Position numbers and translations under genes: made by a program. 40,767 nt of DNA from assembly GCF_002850745.1 (NCBI RefSeq), contig NZ_KZ559478.1:175905-216671 (forward strand), read 5' to 3'. Positions 22,835-29,707 of the stretch are shown one piece after another (within the stretch, counting starts at the first letter, position 1; each line of letters begins with the position of its first letter). The stretch is from Nonomuraea indica. Lineage in GTDB: Bacteria; Actinomycetota; Actinomycetes; Streptosporangiales; Streptosporangiaceae. The notes beneath the pieces were generated by a model. It was given only the letters and a program-made list of their open reading frames with translations, searched no databases and was not told the DNA's origin.

Positions 22835-23732
22835 ACTGACCGAGGAGCTGTCACTGGTGAAGGGCGAGGAGCCCGCCGTCCCCGCCAAGGCCGGCACTAA
22901 CGGCAAGGCCGACACGGCCGGCAAGGGCGGGAAGGCAGACCCCAAGCCGGCGGTGACCGGCGGCAAGTCCCCACTCGACGTTCCCACCGGCACCCCCACC
23001 GTCATCGTCGACGACCTCCACATCGTCTACCGCGTCTACGGCGCGGCCACCGACGCCGAGAAGGGCAACGCGGTCAACGCCCTGACGCGCATCCTGAAGC
23101 GCCAGGGCCGCCCGCAGATGAAGGAGGTCCACGCCGTCAAGGGCGTCTCCTTCGTTGCCTACCACGGCGACGCCATCGGCATCGTGGGCCGCAACGGCTC
23201 GGGCAAGTCCACGCTGCTGCGCGCCATCGCCGGCCTCCTGCCGCCGCACGCCGGCGCCGTCTACACCGACGGCCAGCCGTCGCTGCTGGGCGTCAACGCC
23301 GCGCTCATGCGCGACCTGACCGGCGAGCGCAACATCGTCCTCGGCTGCTACGCCATGGGCATGACCCCGTCCGAGGTCAGGGAGAAGTTCCAGGAGATCG
23401 TCGACTTCTCCGGCATCGACGAGTTCGTCCAGCTCCCGATGTCCACCTACTCCTCCGGCATGGGCGCCCGGCTGCGCTTCGCCATCTCCTCCGCCAAGAC
23501 CCACGACGTGCTGCTCATCGACGAGGCTCTGGCCACCGGCGACCGCGAGTTCCGCAAGAAGAGCGAGAAGCGCATCCGGCAGATCCGCGAGGAGGCCGGC
23601 ACGGTCTTCCTCGTCGCCCACGACCTCCGGGTCATCGAGGAGACCTGCAACCGGGTCATCTGGCTGCACAAGGGCAAGATCAAGATGGACGGCGACCCCA
23701 AAGAGGTCCTCGCCGCCTACAACAAGGGCTGA
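22827..23732 (+). CDS. Polysaccharide export ATP-binding protein (Wzt/TagH-like)
   Basis: A 301-residue ABC ATPase starting at GTG 22827 (GAGGAGAGG upstream). Walker A is GRNGSGKST (121-129), signature YSSGMGARLRFAIS (208-221), Walker B VLLIDEALATGD. The signature is the SSGM type of capsule/O-antigen exporters rather than SGGQ. Before the core lies a 50-residue low-complexity extension rich in Lys, Gly, Ala and Pro (residues 12-50), unusual for the family. There is no C-terminal carbohydrate-binding domain of the Wzt O-antigen kind. It is translationally coupled to the permease gene. Confidence 0.91.
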   Translation: MAELTEELSLVKGEEPAVPAKAGTNGKADTAGKGGKADPKPAVTGGKSPLDVPTGTPTVIVDDLHIVYRVYGAATDAEKGNAVNALTRILKRQGRPQMKEVHAVKGVSFVAYHGDAIGIVGRNGSGKSTLLRAIAGLLPPHAGAVYTDGQPSLLGVNAALMRDLTGERNIVLGCYAMGMTPSEVREKFQEIVDFSGIDEFVQLPMSTYSSGMGARLRFAISSAKTHDVLLIDEALATGDREFRKKSEKRIRQIREEAGTVFLVAHDLRVIEETCNRVIWLHKGKIKMDGDPKEVLAAYNKG

Positions 23733-23779
23733 CCTCCCCTTTTCTCCCGCGCGACCTCCGCGACACGAGTGGCGAGCGC

Positions 23780-23809
23780 CTGACAGGGTGACGCGTGTTC
23801 GGATATGAT
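23780..23809 (+). promoter_or_regulatory. Strong vegetative promoter of the 51-codon gene
   Basis: CTGACA (23780-23785) and TATGAT (23804-23809) with an 18-base spacer: each hexamer differs from the sigma-70 consensus at one position, which is rare in this GC-rich window. The start point would be near 23816, about 40 bases before the ATG. Confidence 0.75.
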
Positions 23810-23825
23810 TCGAACGTTGTTTCGA
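23810..23825. promoter_or_regulatory. LexA/SOS-type box
   Basis: TCGAAC-GTTG-TTTCGA matches the actinobacterial SOS box TCGAAC-N4-GTTCGA at 11 of 12 fixed positions. It begins at the base after the -10 hexamer and covers the predicted start point, the expected place for a LexA repressor site. Confidence 0.65.
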
Positions 23826-23855
23826 TCCGCTGAGGATTGATGGAGTGGAGGCGCG

Positions 23856-24011
23856 ATGCGAGAGCTTTCGGCCGCGATCGACCACCTGGCCATCGAGGAC
23901 GTGTCGGAGATTCCCCGGACCGAGCTGACGGCCCAGCTCATCGAGCTCCACTGGCAGATGGCGAGGCTCCAGGCCCAGATCGCCCGCCGCACCGGCGTAC
24001 GACTCCTCTGA
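23856..24011 (+). CDS. 51-residue protein resembling the start of a DUF222 protein
   Basis: ATG at 23856 with GGAGG four bases upstream. The product (opening MRELSAAIDHLAIEDVSEIP, ending RRTGVRLL) is predicted to be two helices. The pattern of AIDHLAIEDV, then ELTAQLIELHWQMARLQAQIARR resembles the N-terminus of DUF222/HNH endonuclease proteins, common mobile-like families in actinobacteria. The stop at 24009 removes everything downstream, and no HNH remainder follows in any frame. It may be a truncated relic or a retained microprotein. The near-consensus promoter, good ribosome binding site and LexA-type box argue that it is expressed, possibly after DNA damage. Confidence 0.6.
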   Translation: MRELSAAIDHLAIEDVSEIPRTELTAQLIELHWQMARLQAQIARRTGVRLL

Positions 24012-24226
24012 CCCACCGGCACGCGCACCAGGCGAGGCCGCCCGTACCGGCCACCCGCTCACCGCAGCCATCCCCGCCACCCGACCCCACCACCCGCCGC
24101 TCCGGGGCGCACGCCCCATACCCGGCCCCGGCAGATCACGGCCACAGTCGCCACCTGGACACGCACGCTTCCATCCCGCTCCCGACCGGGCACGCATCCC
24201 TGGCCGTTCCCACGCGGACATGCGGA

Positions 24227-24257
24227 TGCCGCCGATCCCCGGCGAGGATCGGCGGCA
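24227..24257. repeat. Hairpin 1 of the cluster
   Basis: Perfect 11-bp arms TGCCGCCGATC (24227-24237) and GATCGGCGGCA (24247-24257) with a 9-base loop. Confidence 0.8.
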
Positions 24258-24266
24258 GGTGCACCC

Positions 24267-24304
24267 CGCGCCGCGCCGCCGCCCTGCAGTGGCGGCGCGG
24301 CGCG
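24267..24304. repeat. Hairpin 2 of the cluster
   Basis: Perfect 14-bp arms CGCGCCGCGCCGCC (24267-24280) and GGCGGCGCGGCGCG (24291-24304) with a 10-base loop; the most stable stem in the region. No T tract on either strand. Confidence 0.8.
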
Positions 24305-24342
24305 CGAGCGCGGCCCGGGTGGCGGCCCGAGCCCCGGGTGTC

Positions 24343-24381
24343 GGTGACCGGTGCGGGCGCGTCCGCCCGCACCGGTTCACC
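24343..24381. repeat. Hairpin 3 of the cluster
   Basis: Arms 24343-24359 and 24364-24381 pair over 17 positions with a single-base bulge; the inner CCGGTGCGGGCG/CGCCCGCACCGG part is perfect and the loop is four bases. Confidence 0.8.
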
Positions 24382-24655
24382 AGACCGCTCGCGTCCGCGA
24401 GGGCCTCACCCACGTGACCGCTCGCCGGGCACCCGGGCACCATGGGCGCCGGGCGAACCGGTCACGTCTGTCTGTTCGGCGGCGCCGCGCCGGCGCGGGA
24501 CACCGCCGGATGCGGTGCCGGCACCGCCGGATGCGATCCGGAGCCCGCCCACCCGCCGCCCCGGGATCGCGCCTCGGGCAGGCGGGGCGTCGGCACCTTC
24601 TGACACGCACCACCTGTCGTCACGACCTCCCGGCGGCCCGCGGCGGGCACCGCGA

Positions 24656-26071
24656 TCACGCCTGGAGGCCCGTCCCGGGCAGCCCGGCGGTCCGGGGCAG
24701 ACCCGGCACACCCACATGGGGCAGCCGAGCACCCGGCAGACCCGCGCCCGGCAGACCCGCACCGGCCAGGCCCGGGTTGGGCAGCTGAGCACCCGGAAGA
24801 CCTGTGCTGGGCAGGCGCGTACCGGGAAGACCCGCGCTGGGCAGGCGAGCACCGGGAAGACCCGTCTGCGGCAGCCCCGCACCGGCCAGGCTCGGGCTGG
24901 GCAGACGCGCGCCAGGGAGACCCGTGCCCGGCAGGCCGCTGTCCGGCAGGACCGCGCGGGAACCCCCGACGCGGGAGGCGCCGGCACCCGGGCGGTCGGC
25001 GCCCGACGCGAGGTGCCGGCGGACGCGGCTCAGCTCATCGGTCTTGCCAAGGACGGCCCGGCCGTCCTTTCTCGGAGCGTTGACCGAGTGCAGCACCCCG
25101 GCGACCGGAGCCCCCGCGCTGGCGACCGGAGCCCCCGCGCTGGCGGGCCTCACCCCGGTGGCCGGAGCCCCCGCCCTGGCCGGCCTTGCGCCGGGAGTCC
25201 ACGTGCGGAGCTTGGTGGTCGGATCCACGATGATCGGGCTCCGGGCCTTGGCGACCTGCGCGCCGAGGCTCCGGGCTCCGGCCGGACGCTCAGAGGCGCG
25301 TCCCGAGACACGGTCGGTGCGTCCCCGGACGGCGCCCGAGTTCGCGGGCGTCACCGCGGTCCGGACCCCGTCCCCGGCCGACGGGCGGCGAGGCCGCCGC
25401 ACCGGGCGGTTCTCCGCACCGGCGCCGCCCGGACGCGCGGTCTCGGCAGCGCCACCGGCAGGCCGGGCCTCGGCCCCGGCCGTTCCCGTGCCCCCCGCTC
25501 CGGCACCGCCCGTCCCAGCGACACCGGCCCCCGCGGCACCGGCTCCCGGGCTGTCGGCTCCGATGCCACCTGCTCCCGGGCCACTCGTGCCACCCGCTCC
25601 CGTGCCGGCAGCACCGCCGCCCCCCGTACCGGCGACTCCGGCACCGGGGCCGCCGGTGCCGGCGGTCTGGGCTGGACCCGTCGTCGCGGGAAGCGCGGGA
25701 GCCACGGGCAGCCCGGACGCGGGCGCGGGTGCACCGGACAGGCCAGGCGCGGGCGCGCCCGGCAGCCCCGGCGTGCCCGCGGGAGGCACCACGGGCAGGA
25801 CCGCGCCGGCGGCGTCTCCCGTGCCCCCGCCCGCCGCGCCCGCCGTCCCCGCGACCCGGCCGTCCGTCCCCGTGGCGGGGCCGTTCGGATGGTCGCGGGG
25901 TACGGCCAGGGACGGCGTCCCCGGCGACCGGCCGAGGAGCCCGCCGCCGCCCGGCTCGTCACCGGGGACGGCGGTGAAGCGTTGTTCCAGGGCCTGGGCC
26001 GGCGTGGCCGTGAGGGCCACCGCCAACCCGAATGACGCAGCGGCCACGGCCGCCTTGACTACACGATCCAT
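24656..26071 (-). CDS. Secreted low-complexity protein with LPxxx pentapeptide array
   Basis: 471 residues starting at ATG 26071 (GGGAAGG six bases upstream). A Sec signal peptide (VVKAAVAAASFGLAVALTA, ending ATPAQA) is followed by a Gly/Ala/Pro/Thr-rich region (residues about 40-210, many TGGAG-like runs), then a basic middle part (PVRRPRRPSAGDG, GRTDRVSGRASERP). A short ordinary stretch (DPTTKLRTWTPGARP) precedes the C-terminal array of sixteen exact five-residue repeats. No enzyme domain is seen. The composition suggests an extended cell-surface or matrix protein, loosely elastin- or collagen-like. It lacks the hydrophobic helix and basic tail a sortase substrate would need after its LPxTG sequences. 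It may be real but fast-evolving. Confidence 0.7.
   Translation of the reverse strand: MDRVVKAAVAAASFGLAVALTATPAQALEQRFTAVPGDEPGGGGLLGRSPGTPSLAVPRDHPNGPATGTDGRVAGTAGAAGGGTGDAAGAVLPVVPPAGTPGLPGAPAPGLSGAPAPASGLPVAPALPATTGPAQTAGTGGPGAGVAGTGGGGAAGTGAGGTSGPGAGGIGADSPGAGAAGAGVAGTGGAGAGGTGTAGAEARPAGGAAETARPGGAGAENRPVRRPRRPSAGDGVRTAVTPANSGAVRGRTDRVSGRASERPAGARSLGAQVAKARSPIIVDPTTKLRTWTPGARPARAGAPATGVRPASAGAPVASAGAPVAGVLHSVNAPRKDGRAVLGKTDELSRVRRHLASGADRPGAGASRVGGSRAVLPDSGLPGTGLPGARLPSPSLAGAGLPQTGLPGARLPSAGLPGTRLPSTGLPGAQLPNPGLAGAGLPGAGLPGARLPHVGVPGLPRTAGLPGTGLQA
24710..24949 (-). repeat. Array of sixteen LPxxx pentapeptide codons
   Basis: Residues 375-454 read as uninterrupted five-residue units beginning LP (two begin LA), such as LPGTG, LPGAR, LPQTG, LPSAG, LPSTG, LPNPG, LPGAG. 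Three units in the array fit the sortase pattern LPxTG exactly, and one more (LPGTG) lies three residues before the stop codon. At the DNA level this is a degenerate 15-bp/30-bp repeat. Confidence 0.85.
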
Positions 26072-26461
26072 GATTGCCTTCCCGGCTCGTGATCCGACCG
26101 CTCCGCACATGGGAAAAGCGAATCGGATGACCCCCGAATACCAAGCCGGACGCGTTATGGGCACCACACGCGACGCGCCGGCCCGGCTGAGCTACCGGCG
26201 AAGTTCTATCACCCCGCCCGGACCGCCCGCAGGCCCCGCCGATGCAGCGTGACGAAGGTTTGACGGCCCGGCCGAGGGGGAGAAGAGAATCCTCGGCCGG
26301 GCGACAAGTCGGGAAATATCAGAAGGCTATTCCGGATATTCCGGTGGCGTTCCCGCCCGGCCGCCCGTCACCGGGACGGCCCGCGCGCAGAAGAAGGGAA
26401 AAGCGAATGCCACGGGCCGGGGGCACAGATTTTCCGGTCGCGGGATACGCGCTTGAACCGC
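26072..26461. other. Intergenic region between kamA and the repeat-protein gene
   Basis: 390 bases without a supported gene. It contains the kamA terminator hairpin (26266-26302) and, nearer 26071, the promoter region of the secreted repeat protein, in which no strong -35/-10 pair stands out. The stretch 26300-26460 is relatively AT-rich (TATTCCGGATATTCCGG), with a short inverted element CCGGATATTCCGG near 26330-26345. Confidence 0.5.
26266..26302 (-). terminator. Terminator hairpin downstream of kamA
   Basis: Perfect 12-bp stem, GCCCGGCCGAGG (26266-26277) with CCTCGGCCGGGC (26291-26302), and a 13-base loop. It lies about 160 bases after the kamA stop and insulates the repeat-protein gene from it. 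Confidence 0.65.
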
Positions 26462-27778
26462 TCAGGCGAGCTGCAGCGACTCCCTCACCTCGAAGGGGAA
26501 GCGGTCGGCGAAGGCCGGGCGCAGATCGTTCAGCCACACCGCGGCAGGGTCGTACTTGGCGAAGAACGGCCGGCCCACCAGTGAGGGGTCGCGCGCCTGG
26601 ATGAGGTGGAGCATGAACACCCGCTCCCCGGCGACCTCGGTGACGCCGTCGACGCACACCTTGCCGGGCGTGGCCGACATGGACGGCCCCCGGACCGTGC
26701 GGCAGAGCCCGGACACCGAGGCGTAGGCGTCCCTGAAGATCTCGTACGCCCGTGCCAGCGGAACGGCGAAGTAGTCCTGCGGCCCGGTGTCGCGCTCGAC
26801 GAACATGTAGTAAGGGATCATCCCCATCCGGTGCTGCCGCCGCCACATGCTCGACCAGACGCCGGCGTCGTCGTTGATGGACCTGATCAACGGGGCCTGG
26901 GTCCGGATCGTGGCCCCGCTGTCGAGGATGCGCCTGACCGCCGACTCGACCAGCGGCGACTCCAGCTCGCGCGGGTGGGTGAAGTGGGCCATGAACGCGA
27001 GGTTCTTGCCCGCCGCCACCACCTGCGAGAACAGCTCCAGCGTGGAGTCGGCGTCGGGGTCGGTGGTGAAGCGCTGCGGCCAGTAGGCCAGCGCCTTGGT
27101 GCCGATGCGGATCGACTCGAGCTGCTCCAGCGCCAGGAGCGGCTCGATGTAACGCCTGATCACCGGCTCACCCATGATCATGGCGTCGCCACCGGTGATC
27201 AGGACGCTGGTGACCTCGGGGTGCCGCTGGATGTAGTCGACCATCTGGCCGATGTCGTCGGAGGCGAACTTCAGGTCGGCGTCGCCGACGAACTGCGCCC
27301 AGCGGAAGCAGTAGGTGCAGTAGGCATGGCAGGTCTGCCCCTGTTTGGGGAAGATGAGGACCGTCTCGGGATATTTGTGCTGCAGGCCCGGCACCGGCTC
27401 GTCGCCGATACGGGGCACGTTGAGGTCCATCTGACCCGCCGGGTGCGGGTTGAGCTGGGCGCGCACGCGGTTGGCCTCGGCCTGGACCTCCGTGTTGGGA
27501 GCTTCCGCCTTGAGCAGGTCGGCCAGCCGGGCCACGTCTGTCTCGGGCAGCATGTCCGCCTGGGGGAAGACGAGGCGGTACATGGGGTCGTACGGCGCCG
27601 CCGACCAGTCTATGAGTTCGTCGACCACGTAGGCGTTGGTGCGAAAGGGCAGCACCGTGGCGACGGCGCGGACCTTCAGCCGCTCGTCGTCACCGAGGCC
27701 AGCCCGCTGCAGGAGCTCGTCGAGATGCTTGGACGTGTACGCCCGGAAGCGTCGCGTGCCTGCCTGGTTCAAGATCAC
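26462..27778 (-). CDS. Radical SAM enzyme of the lysine 2,3-aminomutase (KamA) family
   Basis: 438 residues from GTG 27778, chosen because GGGAAAGG lies just upstream; the frame is open for another 56 codons of unrelated sequence. The cluster motif is C150-x3-C154-x2-C157 (CHAYCTYCFRW). The SAM-binding GGD is in LITGGDAMIMGEP. K373, in RGPSMSATPGKVCVDG, is the likely PLP lysine. Canonical KamA has APGGGGK there and VVLPQRI where this protein has LAYWPQRFT, so this is a divergent subgroup whose amino-acid substrate is uncertain. It may move an amino group on lysine or a related amino acid. No beta-lysine-using synthetase or acetyltransferase is adjacent. Confidence 0.82.
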   Translation of the reverse strand: MILNQAGTRRFRAYTSKHLDELLQRAGLGDDERLKVRAVATVLPFRTNAYVVDELIDWSAAPYDPMYRLVFPQADMLPETDVARLADLLKAEAPNTEVQAEANRVRAQLNPHPAGQMDLNVPRIGDEPVPGLQHKYPETVLIFPKQGQTCHAYCTYCFRWAQFVGDADLKFASDDIGQMVDYIQRHPEVTSVLITGGDAMIMGEPVIRRYIEPLLALEQLESIRIGTKALAYWPQRFTTDPDADSTLELFSQVVAAGKNLAFMAHFTHPRELESPLVESAVRRILDSGATIRTQAPLIRSINDDAGVWSSMWRRQHRMGMIPYYMFVERDTGPQDYFAVPLARAYEIFRDAYASVSGLCRTVRGPSMSATPGKVCVDGVTEVAGERVFMLHLIQARDPSLVGRPFFAKYDPAAVWLNDLRPAFADRFPFEVRESLQLA

Positions 27779-27941
27779 TAGGCCTTTCCCATCTTTTTTG
27801 TTCGATCGCCGGTAAACCTCATGGCCGTGTCGCGCGTCTAGGGTTCTTATATCGGGACGCGACCCGCGGGGGCTACGGTTCCGTCGAGCTCCAAGATTTT
27901 GCTGAGGTTTCTCGGCTCTCGCGACATATCGCGTCTGCGCG

Positions 27942-27955
27942 TACACTGGCGAAGG
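27942..27955 (+). promoter_or_regulatory. Leaderless promoter of the DUF1707 gene
   Basis: TACACT (27942-27947) ends eight bases before the GTG start at 27955 and there is no ribosome binding site, so transcription likely begins at the start codon. Upstream, CGCGA-CAT-ATCGCG (about 27920-27933) is a short inverted repeat that could be an operator. Confidence 0.5.
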
Positions 27956-28512
27956 TGACCGACGACACCGACCTGCGCGCCTCCGACGCCGACCGCGACC
28001 GCGTGGCCGCCGTGCTCGGCGAGGCGCTCGCCTCCGGACGACTGACCAGTGTCGAGCACGCCGACCGCCTCGACGCCGCCTACACGGCCAGGACGGTCGG
28101 CGAGCTCGTCCCCCTCACGCGGGACCTCCCCGACGTGTCCGTCTCACACGCCCCCGCCGCCGTCGAGCAGCAGACGATCGACTCGACGTTCAGCAAGGTG
28201 ATCAGGAAGGGCCGCTGGGTCGCCTCCAGGCACACCAGGCTGTCGGCCAGGTTCGGCGCGCTGATCGTCGACCTGTCACAGGCCGTGCTGCCCGGCCGCG
28301 AGATCACCATCGAGGCCGACGCCCGCTTCGCCAAGCTCGTCGTGCGCGTCCCCGACGACGCCAGGGTGATCGACGAGGGCGGCTCCATGTTCGGCAAGCG
28401 CGACGTGGCGGGCGGCTCCGACGGCGACGGGCCGCTCATCCGCATCGTCGGCAGGTCGATGTTCGCCAAGGTGATCGTCTCGCGCGGCGTCTCCGACTGG
28501 AACCTGCGGTAG
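27955..28512 (+). CDS. DUF1707 domain protein
   Basis: 185 residues. The N-terminal DUF1707 (about 8-60) is plain: LRASDADRDRVAAVLGEALASGRLTSVEHADRLDAAYTARTVGELVPLTRDLP. A C-terminal beta-rich part (about 95-185; RFGALIVDLSQAVLPGREITIEADARFAKLVVRVP, ending IVGRSMFAKVIVSRG) looks like the DUF2154/LiaF-like repeat of cell-wall stress proteins. There is no membrane helix. The function of DUF1707 is not established; its helical fold and companions suggest a regulatory or envelope-sensing role. The mRNA is apparently leaderless. Confidence 0.88.
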   Translation: MTDDTDLRASDADRDRVAAVLGEALASGRLTSVEHADRLDAAYTARTVGELVPLTRDLPDVSVSHAPAAVEQQTIDSTFSKVIRKGRWVASRHTRLSARFGALIVDLSQAVLPGREITIEADARFAKLVVRVPDDARVIDEGGSMFGKRDVAGGSDGDGPLIRIVGRSMFAKVIVSRGVSDWNLR

Positions 28513-28570
28513 GGCCACGCCGGGCACCGGTTAGCCTTGGCATGCATCCCGCCTGCGATGCGGACACGCC

Positions 28571-28619
28571 CGAGCCCGCGTTCCAGCCACCCCCTGATGG
28601 CGGGGTGGCCGCGGGCTCG
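28571..28619 (+). promoter_or_regulatory. Nested hairpin in the plsX leader
   Basis: Outer stem CGAGCCCGCG (28571-28580) with CGCGGGCTCG (28610-28619) encloses inner stem CCACCCC (28587-28593) with GGGGTGG (28602-28608). It ends about 10 bases before the GAGGTGA ribosome binding site of plsX. It is either the terminator of the DUF1707 transcript or a leader structure controlling plsX; no T tract is present. Confidence 0.6.
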
Positions 28620-28639
28620 CACGCCGTACGAGGTGACCA

Positions 28640-29659
28640 GTGTCCGACAGCAAGCCGATCGCGCTCGACGCCATGGGCGGCGACCACGCACCCCACGAGA
28701 TCGTGGCGGGCGCGGTGCACGCCGTCCGTGAGCGCGGGCTGCCGGTGGTGCTCGTCGGCTCGCCACGCGTCCTGTACGAGGCGCTCGCCGACCACGACGC
28801 CACCAAGGAGATCCCGATCGTCCGGGCCGAGGAGGCCCTGGCGATGGACGAGGGCGCGCTGGCCAGCCTGCGCCGCCCCCGCTCCAGCATCGCCATCGCC
28901 AGCCACCTCGTCCGGCGGGGCGACGCCTGCGCCGTGGTGTCGGCCGGCTCCACCGCCGGGATCGTGGCCACCGGCCGGCTCCGGCTCAAGGCCCAGCAGG
29001 GCGTGCTCCGCCCGGCCATCGCCGTCGCCCTGCCCACCCGGCCGCACCCGACGCTGCTGCTCGACGCCGGCGCGAACGCCGAGGTCAAGCCGGAGATGCT
29101 GGTGCAGTTCGGGCATCTCGGCTCCGCCTATGCCGAGCTGGCCTTCGACATCGCCCGCCCCAGGGTCGGCCTGCTCACGATCGGCAGCGAGTCCGAGAAG
29201 GGCACCAAGCTCGTCAAGCGGGCGCACGAACTGCTGCACGCCTCGGCCGGCATCCACTTCACCGGCAACGTCGAGGGCTACGACCTGCTCAACGGGGCCG
29301 CGGACGTGATCGTCACCGACGGCTTCACCGGCAACGTCGCCCTGAAGACCATGGAAGGCGCCGTCCGCTACGCCTTCCAGCAGCTCAAGGAGACGATCAA
29401 CGATCACCCGGCGGCCCGGCTGGGCGCGTTCCTGCAGCGCTCCCGCATCCGCGACCTGCACCGACGCCTCGACGCCGAGGCCCACGGCGGCGCGGTCCTG
29501 CTCGGCCTCAACGGCACCGTCGTCATCGCCCACGGCTCCTCGCGCGCGCAGGGCATCAGCGCGGCCTGCCGGCTCGCCGCCGACCTGGCCGCCGGCGGCA
29601 TCGTGACCAGGATCGGCGAACGGGTCGCCGCCTCCCAGCGCTCCAACAAGCGGCGATAA
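28640..29659 (+). CDS. plsX: Phosphate acyltransferase PlsX
   Basis: 339 residues. The enzyme makes acyl-phosphate from acyl-ACP for PlsY-dependent lysophosphatidate synthesis. Family blocks are clear: IALDAMGGDHAPHEIV at the start, SAGSTAGIVATG, LLLDAGANAEVKPEMLVQFG, TIGSESEKGTKLVK, VIVTDGFTGNVALKTMEG and GGAVLLGLNGTVVIAHGSS. The start is GTG 28640 with GAGGTGA upstream. It is not in the usual rpmF-plsX-fabD/acpP neighbourhood, so this may be a second copy or a relocated gene. Confidence 0.95.
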   Translation: MSDSKPIALDAMGGDHAPHEIVAGAVHAVRERGLPVVLVGSPRVLYEALADHDATKEIPIVRAEEALAMDEGALASLRRPRSSIAIASHLVRRGDACAVVSAGSTAGIVATGRLRLKAQQGVLRPAIAVALPTRPHPTLLLDAGANAEVKPEMLVQFGHLGSAYAELAFDIARPRVGLLTIGSESEKGTKLVKRAHELLHASAGIHFTGNVEGYDLLNGAADVIVTDGFTGNVALKTMEGAVRYAFQQLKETINDHPAARLGAFLQRSRIRDLHRRLDAEAHGGAVLLGLNGTVVIAHGSSRAQGISAACRLAADLAAGGIVTRIGERVAASQRSNKRR

Positions 29660-29707
29660 CTCCCACCGTGTGGCAGTCTTGGGCGGTCCACACAAACGGA
29701 GGGATGG

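Larger units (their letters stand above)
24012..24655. other. Non-coding tract with tandem hairpins
   Basis: About 640 bases with no supported gene. Three strong inverted repeats lie in series at 24227-24257, 24267-24304 and 24343-24381 (separate entries). A 16-base direct repeat (CACCGCCGGATGCGGT/AT) is at 24501-24516 and 24522-24537. Possible open frames here have no ribosome binding sites or recognisable products. Confidence 0.6.

Noticed and set aside
24656..26071. Classical sortase-anchored surface protein
   Set aside because: LPxTG sequences are present, but the required C-terminal hydrophobic helix and basic tail are absent.
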